This document shows positions 1 to 13,069 of a DNA stretch of 64,000 bases, piece after piece. A model generated the notes under the pieces. That model was given only the letters and a program-made list of their open reading frames with translations, was not told where the DNA came from and searched no databases. Position numbers and translations under genes: made by a program. Numbering within the stretch: position 1 is the stretch's first letter; every line of letters starts with the position of its first letter. This DNA is from Gymnogyps californianus (taxonomy: Eukaryota; Chordata; Aves; Accipitriformes; Cathartidae), in contig NW_026114301.1 in the NCBI RefSeq assembly GCF_018139145.2, positions 434,001-498,000 of the forward strand, in the 5' to 3' direction.

Positions 1-996
1 ACTGCATTGTCTTTCAAGTGTTTTTCAATAACTCCCAGAATAATCTTCTCCATAATTTTACCAGTCACCAAAGTGAGACTGACAGGCCTGAAATTACCAG
101 GGTCTTCCTTCTTACCCTTCTTGAAAATTGGGACAACATTTGCCAGCTTCCAGTCAACTGGGACCTCTCCAGATTCCCTAGACCACTGAAAAATAATGGA
201 GAGGGGTCCTGCGATGACATTGGCCAGCTCTTTCAGTACCCTGGGATGAATCCCATCGGGCCCCATAGACTTATGTGCATCCAGCTGGAGCAGCAAGTCT
301 CGAACAAGTTCAGAGTCGGCTGGGAGTTTATCATCCCCTCAGTCATGGTGTTCCAACACAGGGCTCCGGGGGTCCTAGGGCCCATCATCGGTGTTAAAGA
401 CAGAGGCGAAGAAGGCATTAAACATCTCCGCTTTGTCTATGTCCCTATTTGTGAGGTGACCGACCTCATCAAGTAACAGATCAATGTTATCTCTGATTCT
501 CCTTTTGCTATGAACATATTTTAAAAAGCCCTTTTGTTGTCCTTCACAGTGCTGGTCAGCTTGAATTCTAATCGAGCTTTGGCCGCAGGAATTTTCTCCC
601 TACAGTGGCGAACAGCATCTCTGTAGTCCTCCCGTGTTGCCTGTCCTTGCTTCCAATGTCCGTACACTTTCCTTTTCCTAAGTTCCAGAAGGAGATCCCT
701 GTTCAGCCAGCCTTCTGCCCCGCTTGCTTGACTTCCGACACATTGGAATTGCCTGCTTCTGCGCTCTTAAGAGATGGCTCTTAAAAAGTGACCAGCATTC
801 ATGGACCCCAATACCTTCAAAAGCAGATTCCCAGGGGACCTTACTAACTAGCTCCTTCAGCAGCCTAAAGCTTGCTCTCCCCATATCCAGGGTCGAAGTT
901 TTGCTGGCAGTTTTTCTCCTATCATCACCAACAATTTGAAACTCAACTACTTCGTGGTCACTGTGACCAAGACAGCCACCAATCACCACTTCACCC
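1..996 (-). mobile_element. CR1 LINE, ORF2 part downstream of an LTR insertion
   Basis: Minus-strand CR1 ORF2 continuing from 1634-2690 after an inserted LTR. The segment near 680-990 encodes the region between endonuclease and RT (MVIGGCLGHSDHEVVEF..., FRLLKELVSKVPWESAFEG). The segment from about 480 to 1 encodes the start of the RT with several frame breaks, running off the left edge of the window. Non-functional. Confidence 0.85.
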
Positions 997-1633
997 TGTC
1001 GTGGTTTAACCCCAGCCAGCAGCTAAGCACCACGCAGCTGCTTCCCCCTTCCCCCTCCCAGTGGGGTGAGGAGGAGGAAAGAGGGGGGAAAAAAAAAGTA
1101 AAACTCGTGGGTTGAGATAAGAACAGTTTAATAACTAAAGTAAAATATAATACTAACAATAGTAATAATGAAATATATAATAATAATAATAGTAATGAAA
1201 AGGAATATAACAAAAAGGAGGGGGAGGAAGGGAAAAAAAAACCCAACCAAACAAACAAGAAAAACCACCAGTGATGCACAATGCAATTGCTCACCACCCG
1301 CTGACCGATGCCCAGTTAGTTCCCAAGCCACGATCCGCGCCGCCCGGCCAACTCCCCCCTGTTTATATACTGGGCATGACATTCCATGGTATGGAATACC
1401 CCTTTGGCTAGTTCAAGTCAGCTGCCCCGGCTATGCTCCCTCCCAGCTTCTTGCACACCTGCTTGCTGGCAGAGCACGGGAAACTGGAAAGTCCTTGGCT
1501 GAAGATAAGCACTACTTAGCAACAACTAAAACATCGGAGTGTTATCAACATCATTCTCACACTAAATCCAAAACACAGCACTGTAGCAGCTACTAAGAAG
1601 AAAATTAACTCTGTCCCAGCCGAAACCAGGACA
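997..1633 (-). mobile_element. Solo LTR, family A, inserted in CR1
   Basis: 637-base LTR running TGTCGTGGTTTAACC to AAACCAGGACA on the plus strand, so it is transcribed leftward. A perfect 5-base target duplication CACCC flanks it (992-996 and 1634-1638). It contains an AT trinucleotide microsatellite near 1150-1200. The CR1 reading resumes on either side, so the LTR is younger than the CR1. Five-base duplications fit ERVL-type elements. Confidence 0.92.
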
Positions 1634-2690
1634 CACCCACAAGTCCCTCTCTGTTTACAAACAACAAATCTAGGAGGGCACCTTTCCTAGTCGGCTCCCT
1701 TAGTACCTGCACCAAGAAGTTATCATCTTCAACGTGCTTCAGGAATTTCCTGGACCTGTTTGTGTCCACTGTATGATATTCCCAGTTGATGTCTGGGAAG
1801 TTAAAATCACCCTTAAGGACAAGGGCAGTTGATCTAGAGATATTCCTTAATTCCTTGTAGACTAATTCATCGGTGTCGTCGTCCTGGCTGGGTGGTCGAT
1901 AGTAGACTCCCACAACAACATCCACTTTATTTGCTTTCCCCTTCATCCTTATCCAGAGGCTTTCAACCGTGTCGTCACCAACTGTAAGCGCCATACAATC
2001 CAACCCCTCCCTTACATACAGCACCACCCTCCCACGTTGCCTGCCCTGCCTATCCCTCCTGAAGAGCCTATAACCGTCCATCATGGCACACCAGTCACAG
2101 GACTCATCCCACCAGGTTTTGCTTATGCCAATGATGTCGTAGCTCCGGGACTGGGCCAAAGCTTCTAGCTCCTCTTGTTTATTCCTCATGCTGTGCGCAT
2201 TAGTATAGAGACATTTCAAATGTGCTCCAGTGTACTCAGCACATTGTGGAGCAGACTGAAGGACCTCGCTAGCTCACTGTCTCTCAAACACTGGCATGCC
2301 ATCCCGTGGCTTATCTCTAGCGAGCCTGGTTTTATCCTTTTCCCCCTTCAAATCTAGTTTAAAGCTCTTTCAATGAGCCCTGCTAACTCCTGTGCAAAGA
2401 TCCTTTCCCCTCTTTGAGACAGGTGTATCCCATCTGTTGCCAGCAGGCCTGGTGTCATGTAAATCAACCCATGATCAAAAAACCCAAAATTCTGCCGGTG
2501 ACACCAGTCACGGAGCCAGGTATTGATCTGCTGGCTCTTCCTGTTTCTTCCCTCATCATTCCCTGCAACTGGAAGGATAGAGGAGAACACTACTTGTGCT
2601 CCTGATCCTTTAACCAGTCGTCCCAAGGCCCTGAAGTCTCTTTTGATCGCCCTTGGACTTCTTATTGCAACTTTGTCGCTGCCTACATGA
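1634..2690 (-). mobile_element. CR1 LINE, ORF1 tail and ORF2 endonuclease
   Basis: Reading leftward: an ORF1 tail (2690-2354) with the esterase-like block GLLATDGIHLSQRGERIFA; then ORF2 beginning near 2219 with the apurinic-type endonuclease blocks [38 protein letters not shown] and GDFNFPDINWEYH. The family normally has GISETWW; here it is ISKTWW. The open stretch ends at the LTR insertion at 1633. The element is 5'-truncated near 2690 in ORF1. Confidence 0.88.
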
Positions 2691-5612
2691 AAAAGCTGTT
2701 ATATTGTTGATAAGTTTGCTTCACTAATGATAAGTTTTAGTAACCTGTAATAGTATATGCCTACTTGGTTGTTGCTGTTATTGGTTGTTGCTATATTTGG
2801 TTGTTGCTATTATTGACTGCTGCCATACTATTGATAGCTGCTATACTATTTATTGCTGATAATAATTTGTTATTGCCTAATAAATAAATATTTGCTTTAT
2901 TAATCATATGTATACTTGCTAGTGGTGATTTTTGTGGTATTTGTGGTAATCAGTAATAAAGTAGAGAAATTTAGAGGATAAAAGCCTCCATGTCCTTGTG
3001 TATTATGGAATCCTGCGAATCCACAGTCATGATCTCTACACATCTGTGAGCTGGGTAACCCTTCAGGTTGTGACACTGGTCTAAGGCAGTTTCTTTTGAA
3101 AGTAATCTTTATGTGGACTTTCCTTAAGGAAAGTGTGGTCAAGTGTGCTGCTGTTCTAGCACAATATCAACTGTTCCAGTCTTTCTGTGGTTGGGGATGT
3201 ACAGTGTTACCAGAGAGAGGCTCTTATTCCTGTCTGATAAGGAGCCCAGGAAGAAATCTAATGACAGCTTGCATGTTCAACTCATGCTTACAGCAACTGA
3301 GGGAAGGTTGGGAGACAGATGAAGGTCTCCTGAGTTGATAGTAATTCTCTGACCATTCAAGTAATCCATCATGATCCAGCCATAACTCCTCTGTCTCTAG
3401 AACGATGCCCATTAATACCAGCAGAAGCAGGTAGAGAAAATATAGCAAAGCCAGCATAGCTGCACAAGTTGGAGCCTTTCCTATGCAACAGCAGTTTAAA
3501 GTGCCTTAGACTGGACTTCTGTTTGTTGCTATCTGATGCTTCTGGGTTCTTCAGAGGTGCTGTGGCCAATGAATTCTCCTGCTATGCTAGAGGTAAGGCT
3601 CCTTGAGAAGCTGCCCCGAGTGCATCCTTCATGCCATGAATACGCCCTTTGATTTCTATGCAGCCCCTGCTGATGGGGCTGCAAAACAGGGCAAGAGTCT
3701 TCTTCCACCATTCCCTCTGACTCCTGAGCATGGGCCTCTGAGCACTGTGTATTGCTTCTATCAGAACCTACTCAGAACCTGAGGCTGCTGCCCAAATAGC
3801 CATACAGAAACTTCACTTTCAAGCAGAAAATAGAATATTTCACCACCTCAATAAACTGCAACAGGGGTTGCACAGGAGACTCTCAGTAGGAGAGGAAGAA
3901 AAGGCTGCTGCTGCACTTAGTGGAGCTAAATCTGAAGCCTGAAAAAATAGACTGCTGAAAGGAAGCAGATTTAATTCCAGCTGAGGCAAGCAAATGAACC
4001 TATCGGGAGCCAAATACAAGTCATTTAAATGACTTCCTATGCTTGTAGGCCAAGAGATGACAAAGGGAGGGCTTGGAAAAGTGTTAATGCTCTTATCAGG
4101 AAAATCAGAACTAGGCTCTATTTCTATGGGGATAAACAGCCTGCTGACATATAACAAGTCTTTCTTTTCCATATATGAGAGGTAACACATATCAAGTATT
4201 GAGAGAGCACTGAAGAGAACTGAAACATGGAGAACTCATGGTTGCCATTTCTACTTCTTGTTTTTATTTCTACCAAGTTATATGGAAAATAAATCTCATT
4301 TCATATTGAGATGAGTCAGGTGCTGATGCAGGCTACTCAGGAAATATCCTATGCTCTGTTTTTTTCTTTATAGAAGCTGGTTTGTATATTTTAGTGTGGT
4401 TTTTTAACAAATGAACTAACTACAAAACACCTGGTATTTTGAAATATCAAGTGAACACTGTCAGACTGTAAAATTATGAAAATTGTGAAAATTATGATAA
4501 TTCCAAGTTCACTGTTTTGCATTTGTGAGAGTATAAATGTAAATGCAGAGTGAAGATACCACTTAGAGAAAATGCCTTCATAACATAAATGCTTAGAGGT
4601 ACAAACATAAAAACAAGCATACTTCAAATGCAGTGAGGTATTCTGTAATGACAGAGCAGACACTGCTACTGCACACTCTGTTGTAAATACAGTACAAAAC
4701 AGATCCCTGTTTATACCAAAAGGGCAAATAAACAGATCATTTTTACCTTTATTTTCAAGATATCCAGTCTGCAACTAAAAATTGTATTACCCACATGCTG
4801 CTTGCATAAAATGATATGGTCTCCACTACATATGGGTTTTTCAAAAGTTATTTTCATGGCCTGTGGTAGTCAACAAGCACTTGATCATGTACTTAAGTGG
4901 GAACCAAGAGTTAAGTTAGTGCTGATGTTTTCTGAGAGTCTCGTCTTATGAGGCAATTGACATGCTTAGTCACAGTAACTGCACCCACAATAAAAGCAAG
5001 CAATTGCATACTTCATGTTTCAAAATATCAGATTCTTTATAGATCATTTATTAAAAATCATACTAAAATACTCAAGCCAGCTCCTATGAAGAAAAAAACA
5101 GAACATCATAGGATATTTCCTGAGTAGCCACTGTGGACTTTGGGAACCTTCCAAGTCCGAAATAACCTTCCAACTACTATTTCTATTATTCCTCCCAACA
5201 TCAACACGCAGTACTGTAACTGGGAAGAGCCACTCACTGTATATAAATGCATGCTATGTGAACAGAAAATATGATTAGGAATGATGTGATCCCAAGCTAT
5301 TCAAGGGGAAAAGGGAGAGGATTGTTTACATATATATATAAAGATATGGATATTTCACACATAACCTTTTCCACTCCCACTCCCTTCATCTACATTCACA
5401 GTAAACTGACACCGAGACAACACCTGAAAAACTGAGTTGCTAAAGGAGAAGGGGCAAATGGTTGAGAATAAGAAAGCATGGTGAAATAAGGGAGAAATAT
5501 GACTCGTCAAATATCACATACAGGAAGCAGAAAACAGGCACTGCTGATAAATTGAAGACAAGGAAGAGTGTTGTTTTAAGAATGATCCTTCTATTAAGAA
5601 TTAAACACTTAC
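2691..5612. other. Intron 3' of SNCAIP exon 7, no gene seen
   Basis: AT-rich DNA. Bases 2700-2890 hold an imperfect repeat of TTGGTTGTTGCTATTATT-like units next to the CR1 truncation point. A short (TA)n run lies near 5330. The small open frames between 2.9 and 4.8 kb show no family resemblance, codon pattern or splice context. Confidence 0.6.
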
Positions 5613-5782
5613 TCCTTCAGCTGTTTAGTTAGCTTTACAACTTGAGAGGCCAATGACATACATGTCTCCACAGCCACTAAGTAGCGGGAACATATAGTGT
5701 GCCCATGTCGCTCAGCATTTTGTGAGGGTTTCTCTCCCGCGTGGTTTTGCATAGTGACGTTTGCTCCATATTCAACTAATGT
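5613..5782 (-). CDS. SNCAIP: SNCAIP exon 7: last ankyrin segment and start of coiled coil, intact
   Basis: 170 bases, phase 0 in and phase 2 out. It encodes TLVEYGANVTMQNHAGEKPS, then a basic stretch and SLASQVVKLTKQLKE, the start of the synphilin-1 coiled coil. Acceptor is tatctttacag; donor GTAAGT directly follows. No further SNCAIP exon is recognised between this one and position 1, so the long C-terminal exon lies outside the window. Confidence 0.92.
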
Positions 5783-7767
5783 CTGTAAAGATACAAAAGG
5801 AAACACTAACAGCTGTAAGTGTAAATCTCTGCTGCAATTTTTGTTTAACAATAAGAACTGCTGGATACAAAACACTATGTTTGAAAATTTTGGTCTAAGA
5901 TGACCATTTTTAAAAATCAGTCACCCTGACAAGTCTGTATGCAGCCAGAACTTACAACACATACCACTAAAATCTATTGCTCAGGTGCAAAGCTAACACA
6001 GAATAGTGTGCTGTCCTTTAGGAGGATTATAAAAAGGCTGTATTTTTCCTTCCTCTTCCTTCTCTGTTCTACTTAATTCATTTTCTGTTAATTTGTTTGT
6101 ATAGCATAGCATGACATACCATTCATACTGTGATCAGGACCACCAAATGAAAATAGAGCACTTGCATTTGGGCACCTATTGATTCTCTCTTGAGCTACAA
6201 CAATAAACTTTTTCAGATGAACCTTTCTATGCATGACTGAACATTGTGCTAACTTTGTACATGGTAGCCCTAGAAAAGGAGACACAAGCACATGCAATTC
6301 AGAAGACATCTATGCTAGATAAGATCAAGGCCCAGAGCAGCACTAACACATTACTAGCCAGTTTATAGAGGGTGGTGCTGAGCTATAACTGCTTACAAGG
6401 TCTGGTGTCTGCTATTCTGGAGATCTCTGCACTTCAATGCATTACAACACACCTTTAGAATCTGATTTTAGGAATGTCTTTGCTACAATATTTGCTGACT
6501 CCTTTTGTGGTTTAGCTCTTGATTTCCTACCACAGCAGAAATCCCTGGGTTTAAAACACTCAGCATAAAAGTCTCAATGTCCTGATTCCTTAGCCAAGGG
6601 ATGTTCGGATATAAAAGGTATGGCAGAAACTTTCCAACAACTCCAGTAGGTCGGACAGGCACAACTTTCTTTTTGCAGAAAGAAATCTGTACAATGACTT
6701 TTTCAGTCCATTTTTTTTGATGCTGAAGGAAGTCTCATTGCTTTCTACTTGCTTGGTTTCCCTCTATTGTCTTTTAAAAAAAATACTTAAATATTTGTCA
6801 GCTTCTAGTCTTGGCTTTCTGCCATGTGATTATATACTCTTTTCTCTGTTCTTCTCTAATGATGAATTTGTTTCTCAAATATCTTTCTGCAACCTCCTGA
6901 AATAATTTTTATTATTTGTTCTCCAAACAGCTTTCATTCAAAGTGATGACAGCACCAAATATTGAACTGTATTTCTGTGACTAATGATTCTAGTGACTCT
7001 GATGGACAAAGGGTATAAATGTTGTACAATTCAATGCAAAGTAGAGATGCTCGACCTAGCCATCCAGTTCAATCCTTCAGCTTTTTTTGGTATGTCTACA
7101 TTGAACACTGGTACTGTAAAGAGGTTCCCGAACTAGCTTATTCAGATCTGACTCCCAAAAGCACTGTAGCTGTGTTAGCCTCAGCAGCTCTGTACAACAG
7201 AACTATTTTGCTCTCAGTGGCCAAGCTGATTCTTTAAGAACTAGGTAGAAATTATCGTCACACTGTATTGTTTAGTGTAGATATATTGAAAGATTACAAG
7301 TCTGGAAAGGATGGCTTGCTCAGGTGGAAATCTTTTAACAGGGAACAAACCTTATGTGTTAGACTTCCTCTAAACTGGAGAGCTACAACTCTTTATTGGA
7401 AAAAAGAAACAGAAAGAAAATGTCAGAATAGTAAGAAGGTTGATATCAGAGTAGGCATATCTACTCTGGCTGTCCTTTCATAACATAAAAACATACACAT
7501 TAGTTGCTTAAGTATAAACAATATAATCATGTTTTCTTCTTGCAATACAACAGTTACTTTAGGTTTACAACAGCGTAAACAGGAATAGAATGAAAAAAAT
7601 TGAGCTTTTGGTATTTCAGTTGGAGTCCTACTGGTTTAAAGCTCTTCCTTCTAGTATATTTTAAAGTATCACTTATTTTTCTTACCTTCTATATTCATTT
7701 TAAGGGTTGTTACCATTCAAGTTTGATTGAAAGTAGGTCTCTGATGTAGCTGTACTTAGTACTCTAC
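5783..7767. other. SNCAIP intron, nothing recognised
   Basis: AT-rich intronic sequence between exons 7 and 6. No repeat family, RNA gene or additional exon identified by eye. Confidence 0.6.
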
Positions 7768-7893
7768 CTGTATGCATCCCAGATAGCCACGTTGAGCAGC
7801 TATGTGAACAGCAGTATTTCCATTCTGGTCAGCTTCATCCAGTGAAATCCCTTGTTCTTGCATAAACTGAAGAAGCCACAGAAGGATTTTTTC
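7768..7893 (-). CDS. SNCAIP: SNCAIP ankyrin-repeat exon 6, intact
   Basis: 126 bases, 42 codons, phase 0/0. It encodes EKILLWLLQFMQEQGISLDE, then ADQNGNTAVHIAAQRGYLGC and IQ. The core NGNTAVHIAAQRGY is a canonical ankyrin helix-turn-helix. Acceptor is a strong pyrimidine tract (cccctcctcctag); donor is GTAGAG. No lesion. Confidence 0.92.
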
Positions 7894-10335
7894 CTAGGAG
7901 GAGGGGGAAAGAGAAGTCACAATAGGTAAGAAATAATGAAAACCTAAATGTACTAGAGGAATGCTGGTAGCATCACCTGTTACTAATACTGTCCAATAAT
8001 TCCTATTTTAAGCCCTTGCTTTCATTCTCTCAACTTTGTCAGACTGATTAACTGGACTACAAATGGAAGGATCAGCATGGTGAAGAGCACTGACTGTACA
8101 GCTAATCCTAGGCCCGTTACTTGATATTCACTAAATTATCTGACCTTCCCAGTATCCCTTCCCAGCAGAAATTAGGTTTTCTGAATAGAAAACTATTGGG
8201 TGAGTGAAAAAAAGACACAAATTATCCCTGAAAAAATGACATTAGACAGGGGAAAGCAAACATCCTGATGTGCAAAGAAGTGCGTTGTTAGGCATTTGTG
8301 TGCCTGAATGTCTCATGCTCCTCCCCATTGTGGTCCCCAGCAAGTGGCACATACAATCCGTCCTAAGCCCTCAGTCATGCTGTAGCTCTGGTTCCCCTGA
8401 AGCTCTAGACTCTGGAGCTCCAGACGTAACAAACACTCAGCATTCCCCACCCTCTACCTCTTACCTGTGCAGTCCTTGCTACTGCAGCATCTGTGCTGGA
8501 AAGAAACTACAGCTCTGTGAAGCTCTTAGTCAGGACCTATTAAGGCACCTAGGATTGCAGCACCATCTCCTTCCTATGGCATAGTACCTGTGCCAGACAC
8601 AGCTGGTCTGTGATATGCCATACACCAAAAACCTTTGCTTGGCATGGGAGTCCTGGAACAGGAGTTGCTTCTTGCACAACCTCATACTTAAAGAGGCCCT
8701 TGTTAGGAGGTATGCAGAACAGGCTACAAACTGGCATTAAGCCTTTCTCCTCTCCCATCACATGAGCTTATGTGGTCCCTCTCTCATGGGACAACAGCAG
8801 ATGAGAGAGGGATGAACACAGTACTGTTGAGCTGTATTTGGAGTCTGGCCATGATTGTGGTTTGACCACCTTTAACATAGGAGCTTTGATATAAACTCCC
8901 TTTTGCTGCCCATTCTAAATTATATTTATTGAAGAAAAATATGGTGTGCATGCCCAATACCTGGGGAAACAATGGATGGGCTGACTCTGTTAGAAAATTA
9001 TTCAGCAACAGGTCTTTCCTGTAAAAAATATTACTCTTGTAATTCTGCCAAGAGCACTGTTTACATGGACTATATTTTGTGTAAGTAATGGTAAAATAAA
9101 TTAAAGCTTCTAGGATAGCGCCAACTACGCATCTGAATTTTTCAACATTTTTTTCTTCCTAACACAGTTGGGTAAGATAGTCTGGCTTCTTTCAAGTTTG
9201 CAAGATATCTGTAGATAATTTAAAAAAAAGGATAATTGACATTACAGGTGACATTTCTTTGGCATTCAGCTAACTATGAAAATCAGGCAGCAATTTTTAT
9301 ATCACCTTTTAAAATTTCATGGGTGGCTGATTGTAGCTGCTGTTTCTTAACTGGTGGAGCTTCCCTCCTGCTCTGAAAAGAATCTAGATAAAATGTGCCA
9401 GATCTGCTCCTGGCAGTAGACAGCATAGCTCCACTGAAAAAAATCAAAGCTTCACTGCATTTAGTTTGTGTAAACATCTTTAGAGATGAGGACAAAATTA
9501 AGCTAACTCAAATGGAGACATAGAATCATAGAATCATAGAATCATTTAGGTTGGAAAAGACCCTTAAGATCATCGAGTCCAACCGTGAATGTAAATTCAC
9601 AAGCTTTCTCTTCAAAACTTTCTTCCCAGTAGCAAACACTGCTTTCTCAAACCTAGTTCTCACTAGACTCTCAGCTTCCTTATATTCAGTGTTCACAGGT
9701 TCACAGACAAAACTTGTCACAGAAAGCAGGGCAGAATCAATCAGTATCTTCAGCAGGGTCCTAATTTGCACAAGTAACACATTCACAATAGGTGGGAGGA
9801 GGAGAGGGAATGGAGGTCTTTGCACAGCTTATGAATGAGAGTGTCCATGTTGTCTCAGGAAGCACCAGGAGAAGGGGAGGAGTTCCCAGCTCCATAGCCT
9901 TCCACACCTGCATCCTCTCTTTCCCTCCCCCTCCAGTAAATCCATGCTTGGACAGAACCAATTAAAAGCAGAAAGATGTGACAATAGTTGCATGGTATTG
10001 AATAAGACAATCTCACTTGTACAGGAAAGAAAAAGCTAATTTTCTTAAGATGAGTGGCTACGTTCTGTTTGTTCTCTCTTTACCAAGTAAGAGGAAAAAA
10101 ATAGCTTTAGCAACAAAAATAGTGATTTTTCTGCTTCAAAAAAATGATTTAAGAGGGAAAATACTGAAAAAATACACAAATTAAATGGGAAACGATCTTG
10201 CTATATTTGAACTAATTAAGAACATCTGTATTTAAGAGCCACAAAATGTTTATTTGGCTATAAAGATATTTTAAATTGAAATTCTTGTATGAACATCTCA
10301 ATCAATCTCTTTGAAAAAGTAAATGAAAGCCATAC
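7894..10335. other. SNCAIP intron with one small CR1 tail
   Basis: Intron between exons 6 and 5. The only recognised element is the CR1 3' fragment at 9524-9590. The rest is unassigned. Confidence 0.6.
9524..9590 (-). repeat. CR1 3' terminal fragment
   Basis: AGAATCATAGAATCATAGAA followed by the CR1 tail TTTAGGTTGGAAAAGACC and ATCATCGAGTCCAACC. This is the minus-strand 3' end with its terminal octamer repeats; the rest of the element is absent (5'-truncated). Confidence 0.88.
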
Positions 10336-10449
10336 CTGTCCATAGAAACCTGCATAATGAATAAGGCTTGGGTGATCTTTTGAGCAACTTAATCCTGCAA
10401 TAGCTTCTGTTTTGCTCACCATCCACTGAACACACTCCAGCTGACCATT
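10336..10449 (-). CDS. SNCAIP: SNCAIP ankyrin-repeat exon 5, intact
   Basis: 114 bases, 38 codons, phase 0/0. It encodes NGQLECVQWMVSKTEAIAGL followed by SCSKDHPSLIHYAGFYGQ, the second ankyrin segment of synphilin-1. Acceptor ttctttgtttag lies above 10449 and donor GTATGG below 10336. A few residues differ from the mammalian protein (for example F for C before YGQ), but none is an inactivating change. Confidence 0.9.
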
Positions 10450-10614
10450 CTAAACAAAGAAAAAAAAATATTAAGAAAAAAAATTTTAAAATTCCAGTTG
10501 TTTCAGTTCCAAACATATCTACTAAACAGGGAAATGCTTATCAGAACTGCTAATATGTTATGACATTCCAGTTTGTTCTTTTATCCCATCTCATGTAATG
10601 CACTTGTTTATCCT

Positions 10615-11216
10615 TGTCCTGGTTTCGGCTGGGACAGAGTTAACTTTCTTTTCAGTAGCTGGTACAGTGCTGTGTTTTGGATTTAGTGTGAGAATAATGT
10701 TGATAACACACTGATGTTTTAGTTGTTGCTAAGTAGCGCTTATCTTAAGCCAAGGACTTTTCAGTTTCCCATGCTCTGCCAGCAAGCAGGTGTGCAAGAA
10801 GCTGGGAGGGAGCATAGCCAGGGCAGCTGACCTGAACTAGCCAAAGGGGTATTCCATACCATGGAATGTCATGCCTAGTATATAAACAGGGGGAAGTTGG
10901 CTGGGAGGGGCGGATCGCGGCTCGGGCATCGGTCAGCGGGTGGTGAGCAATTGCATCGTGCATCACTTGTCTTTTCTTGGGTGTTATTTCTTTTTTTGTT
11001 ATATTCCTTTTCATTACAATTATTATTATTATTATATTATTATTATTATTCTTAGTTAGTAGTGTATTTTATTTTACTTTAGTTATTAAACTGTTCTTAG
11101 CTCAACCCACAAGTTTTACTTTTTTTTTTTCCTTTCCTCCTCCCCACCCCACTGGGAGGGGGGAGGGGGAAGCAGCTGTGTGGTGCTTAGTTGCTGGCTG
11201 GGGTTAAACCACGACA
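10615..11216 (+). mobile_element. Solo LTR, family A, plus orientation, no target duplication
   Basis: Runs TGTCCTGGTTTCGGCTGGGA to TTAAACCACGACA. It has a TATA box TATAAA at 10881-10886, an ATTAAA polyadenylation-like signal at 11085-11090 and a (TTA)n tract at about 11020-11050. Flanks are ATCCT on the left and AGCAG on the right, so no 5-base duplication is visible, unlike five other copies here. It lies in the SNCAIP intron, antisense to the gene. Confidence 0.88.
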
Positions 11217-13069
11217 AGCAGTTTGCAAGTTACTATGAAGTGGGATGTGGATACTGCAGAAAGAGATGAACATTTCCTTCAGAGCATGTTTGTGGCCCAG
11301 TGTAAAGGCAAGAGTTTTTAGCAGCTTCTCTTGCTGCAGTGTTCCCTTTCAGCAATGGTACCTGGGTAAAGGCAGTTTGGCATAACTCACGTTCTGTCCT
11401 GCTTTGCTACTGTCATCTTCATAAAGGTGATGTTATTCTTTATAGCTAAAACAAACATGCCAAGTGCTCAGTCAAAACCTCATACAGGTCAGCACACAAA
11501 ACATAAAAAGTTGTTTGCATGCATAAAATAAAAAAAGTTGTCCTGGGAAGGAAAGAAATTTTCATTTCAAGTTTCAGGTTTATGATTATATAAAAAAAAA
11601 AACCAAGAAGAAGAATGTAATGAATGGGAGAAAGAAATAAATGGAGCAAAATTAATTTGATATGTCTTATTCCTTGCATATGTAGCATGTGTATATACAC
11701 ACATAAATGCACACCACTTTTAGTTTGCTTACTTTCCTCTATTTGTCTCAATTTCAAAAATGAAGTAAACAAATGAAAACTACTTGTGTTCTTTTAATCA
11801 CTCTAGAAAAATCCTAATCATCAAATCTAGGTTCAAATATTAGTAAGCACAGTTAACATTATAAATTAGTCATGTCTTCCTTTATATCACAACTGAGTAA
11901 AATCTTTTGGTATTTTTAAAATTAAGGTAATGAATTAATAAAATGAAGTACTTGCTAAATAACATAATTTTGCTAATTTGCAGAGGATTTTTCCACAATT
12001 ACTTAAAATAAACTATCAATATGGCAATGTGACTGGCCATAACAGACCACTCCATTTTCACTCTCTAGCTCATAGTCAAGCTCAGAAAGAGGTTCTAAAT
12101 TAAATGAGTTTGCTTTAATTAATTCATTCCTTACTGGAAAATGTCATGCATCATCACTGCTGAAATCCTCTTCTATGGAAATTTATGTTCCTGCATACAA
12201 ATTTTCTTTCATTCTGATACTCATGATTCTTACAGAACATGGGTGCATATTCCATATAGCATAACATAACTGGAGTTAAACCGGTATAATTTAAGAACAA
12301 GAAGAATAAAGCCCCTTCTATCAGTGTCCAAAACATTTTGGGAGTAAGGACCAAGAGCTATGAAGTTTAATTTAGCCAAAAAATTTTAAGGCTCTCGCAT
12401 AGCATTTTCAATGATCCAGGATAACTCCAGCCATGCAGATCATCATTAGAAACACCTGGGCCTAAGCACCCTCAGTTATATGGAGAACTCCATTTACACA
12501 CTTTTCCAGAAATGTCAAAGCATGCCCAAATGGTATACAATTTAAGGAACCCCTTCACCTATTGTTAAAAAAGCTAGCCTTTCTGGGGAAAAAGACAAGA
12601 GATGTTACTAACTTATAAATACATCATCTACCTAGGTTAAAATAAAACAAGAGAGAAAACCATTTCCAACTAAAATTTTAAGACAACTTTTAACTTGCAG
12701 ACTGTAAGTATTCAAATTGGACATGGGCTATTGAAGCTAAAAACCTTACTTTTATAATAGCAGTTCAGTAGTACAGGTAGATATCATCAGTTTAATTTCT
12801 TATTCATATGGCCTGTTCAAAAAAAAAAAAAAAAAAGTCCCTGAATCCTGCACTAAGTCATTAGAATGGCTGTCACCTTTCAAAAATGCAAAATGGTTTC
12901 CTGCAGGTTGGAATCTGCCAGTTTCTAAAGTTTCCCAAGAAGAAAATAACAATACAAAATCCTGAAGAAACAGAAACTCTTGTATTATATTTCACCTCTT
13001 CTTAAGGTACTTAGTGATTAAGAGGAATGGCATTCAACCATTCAATCTTACTTGCTGAAGACCCAGAAC
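11217..13069. other. SNCAIP intron, nothing recognised
   Basis: AT-rich intronic DNA with an A-run at about 12819-12836. No exon, repeat family or RNA gene recognised. Confidence 0.55.

Noticed and set aside
1..5612. Search for the long C-terminal SNCAIP exon
   Set aside because: No matching frame found; the left end is CR1 and unassigned intron, so the exon must lie outside.
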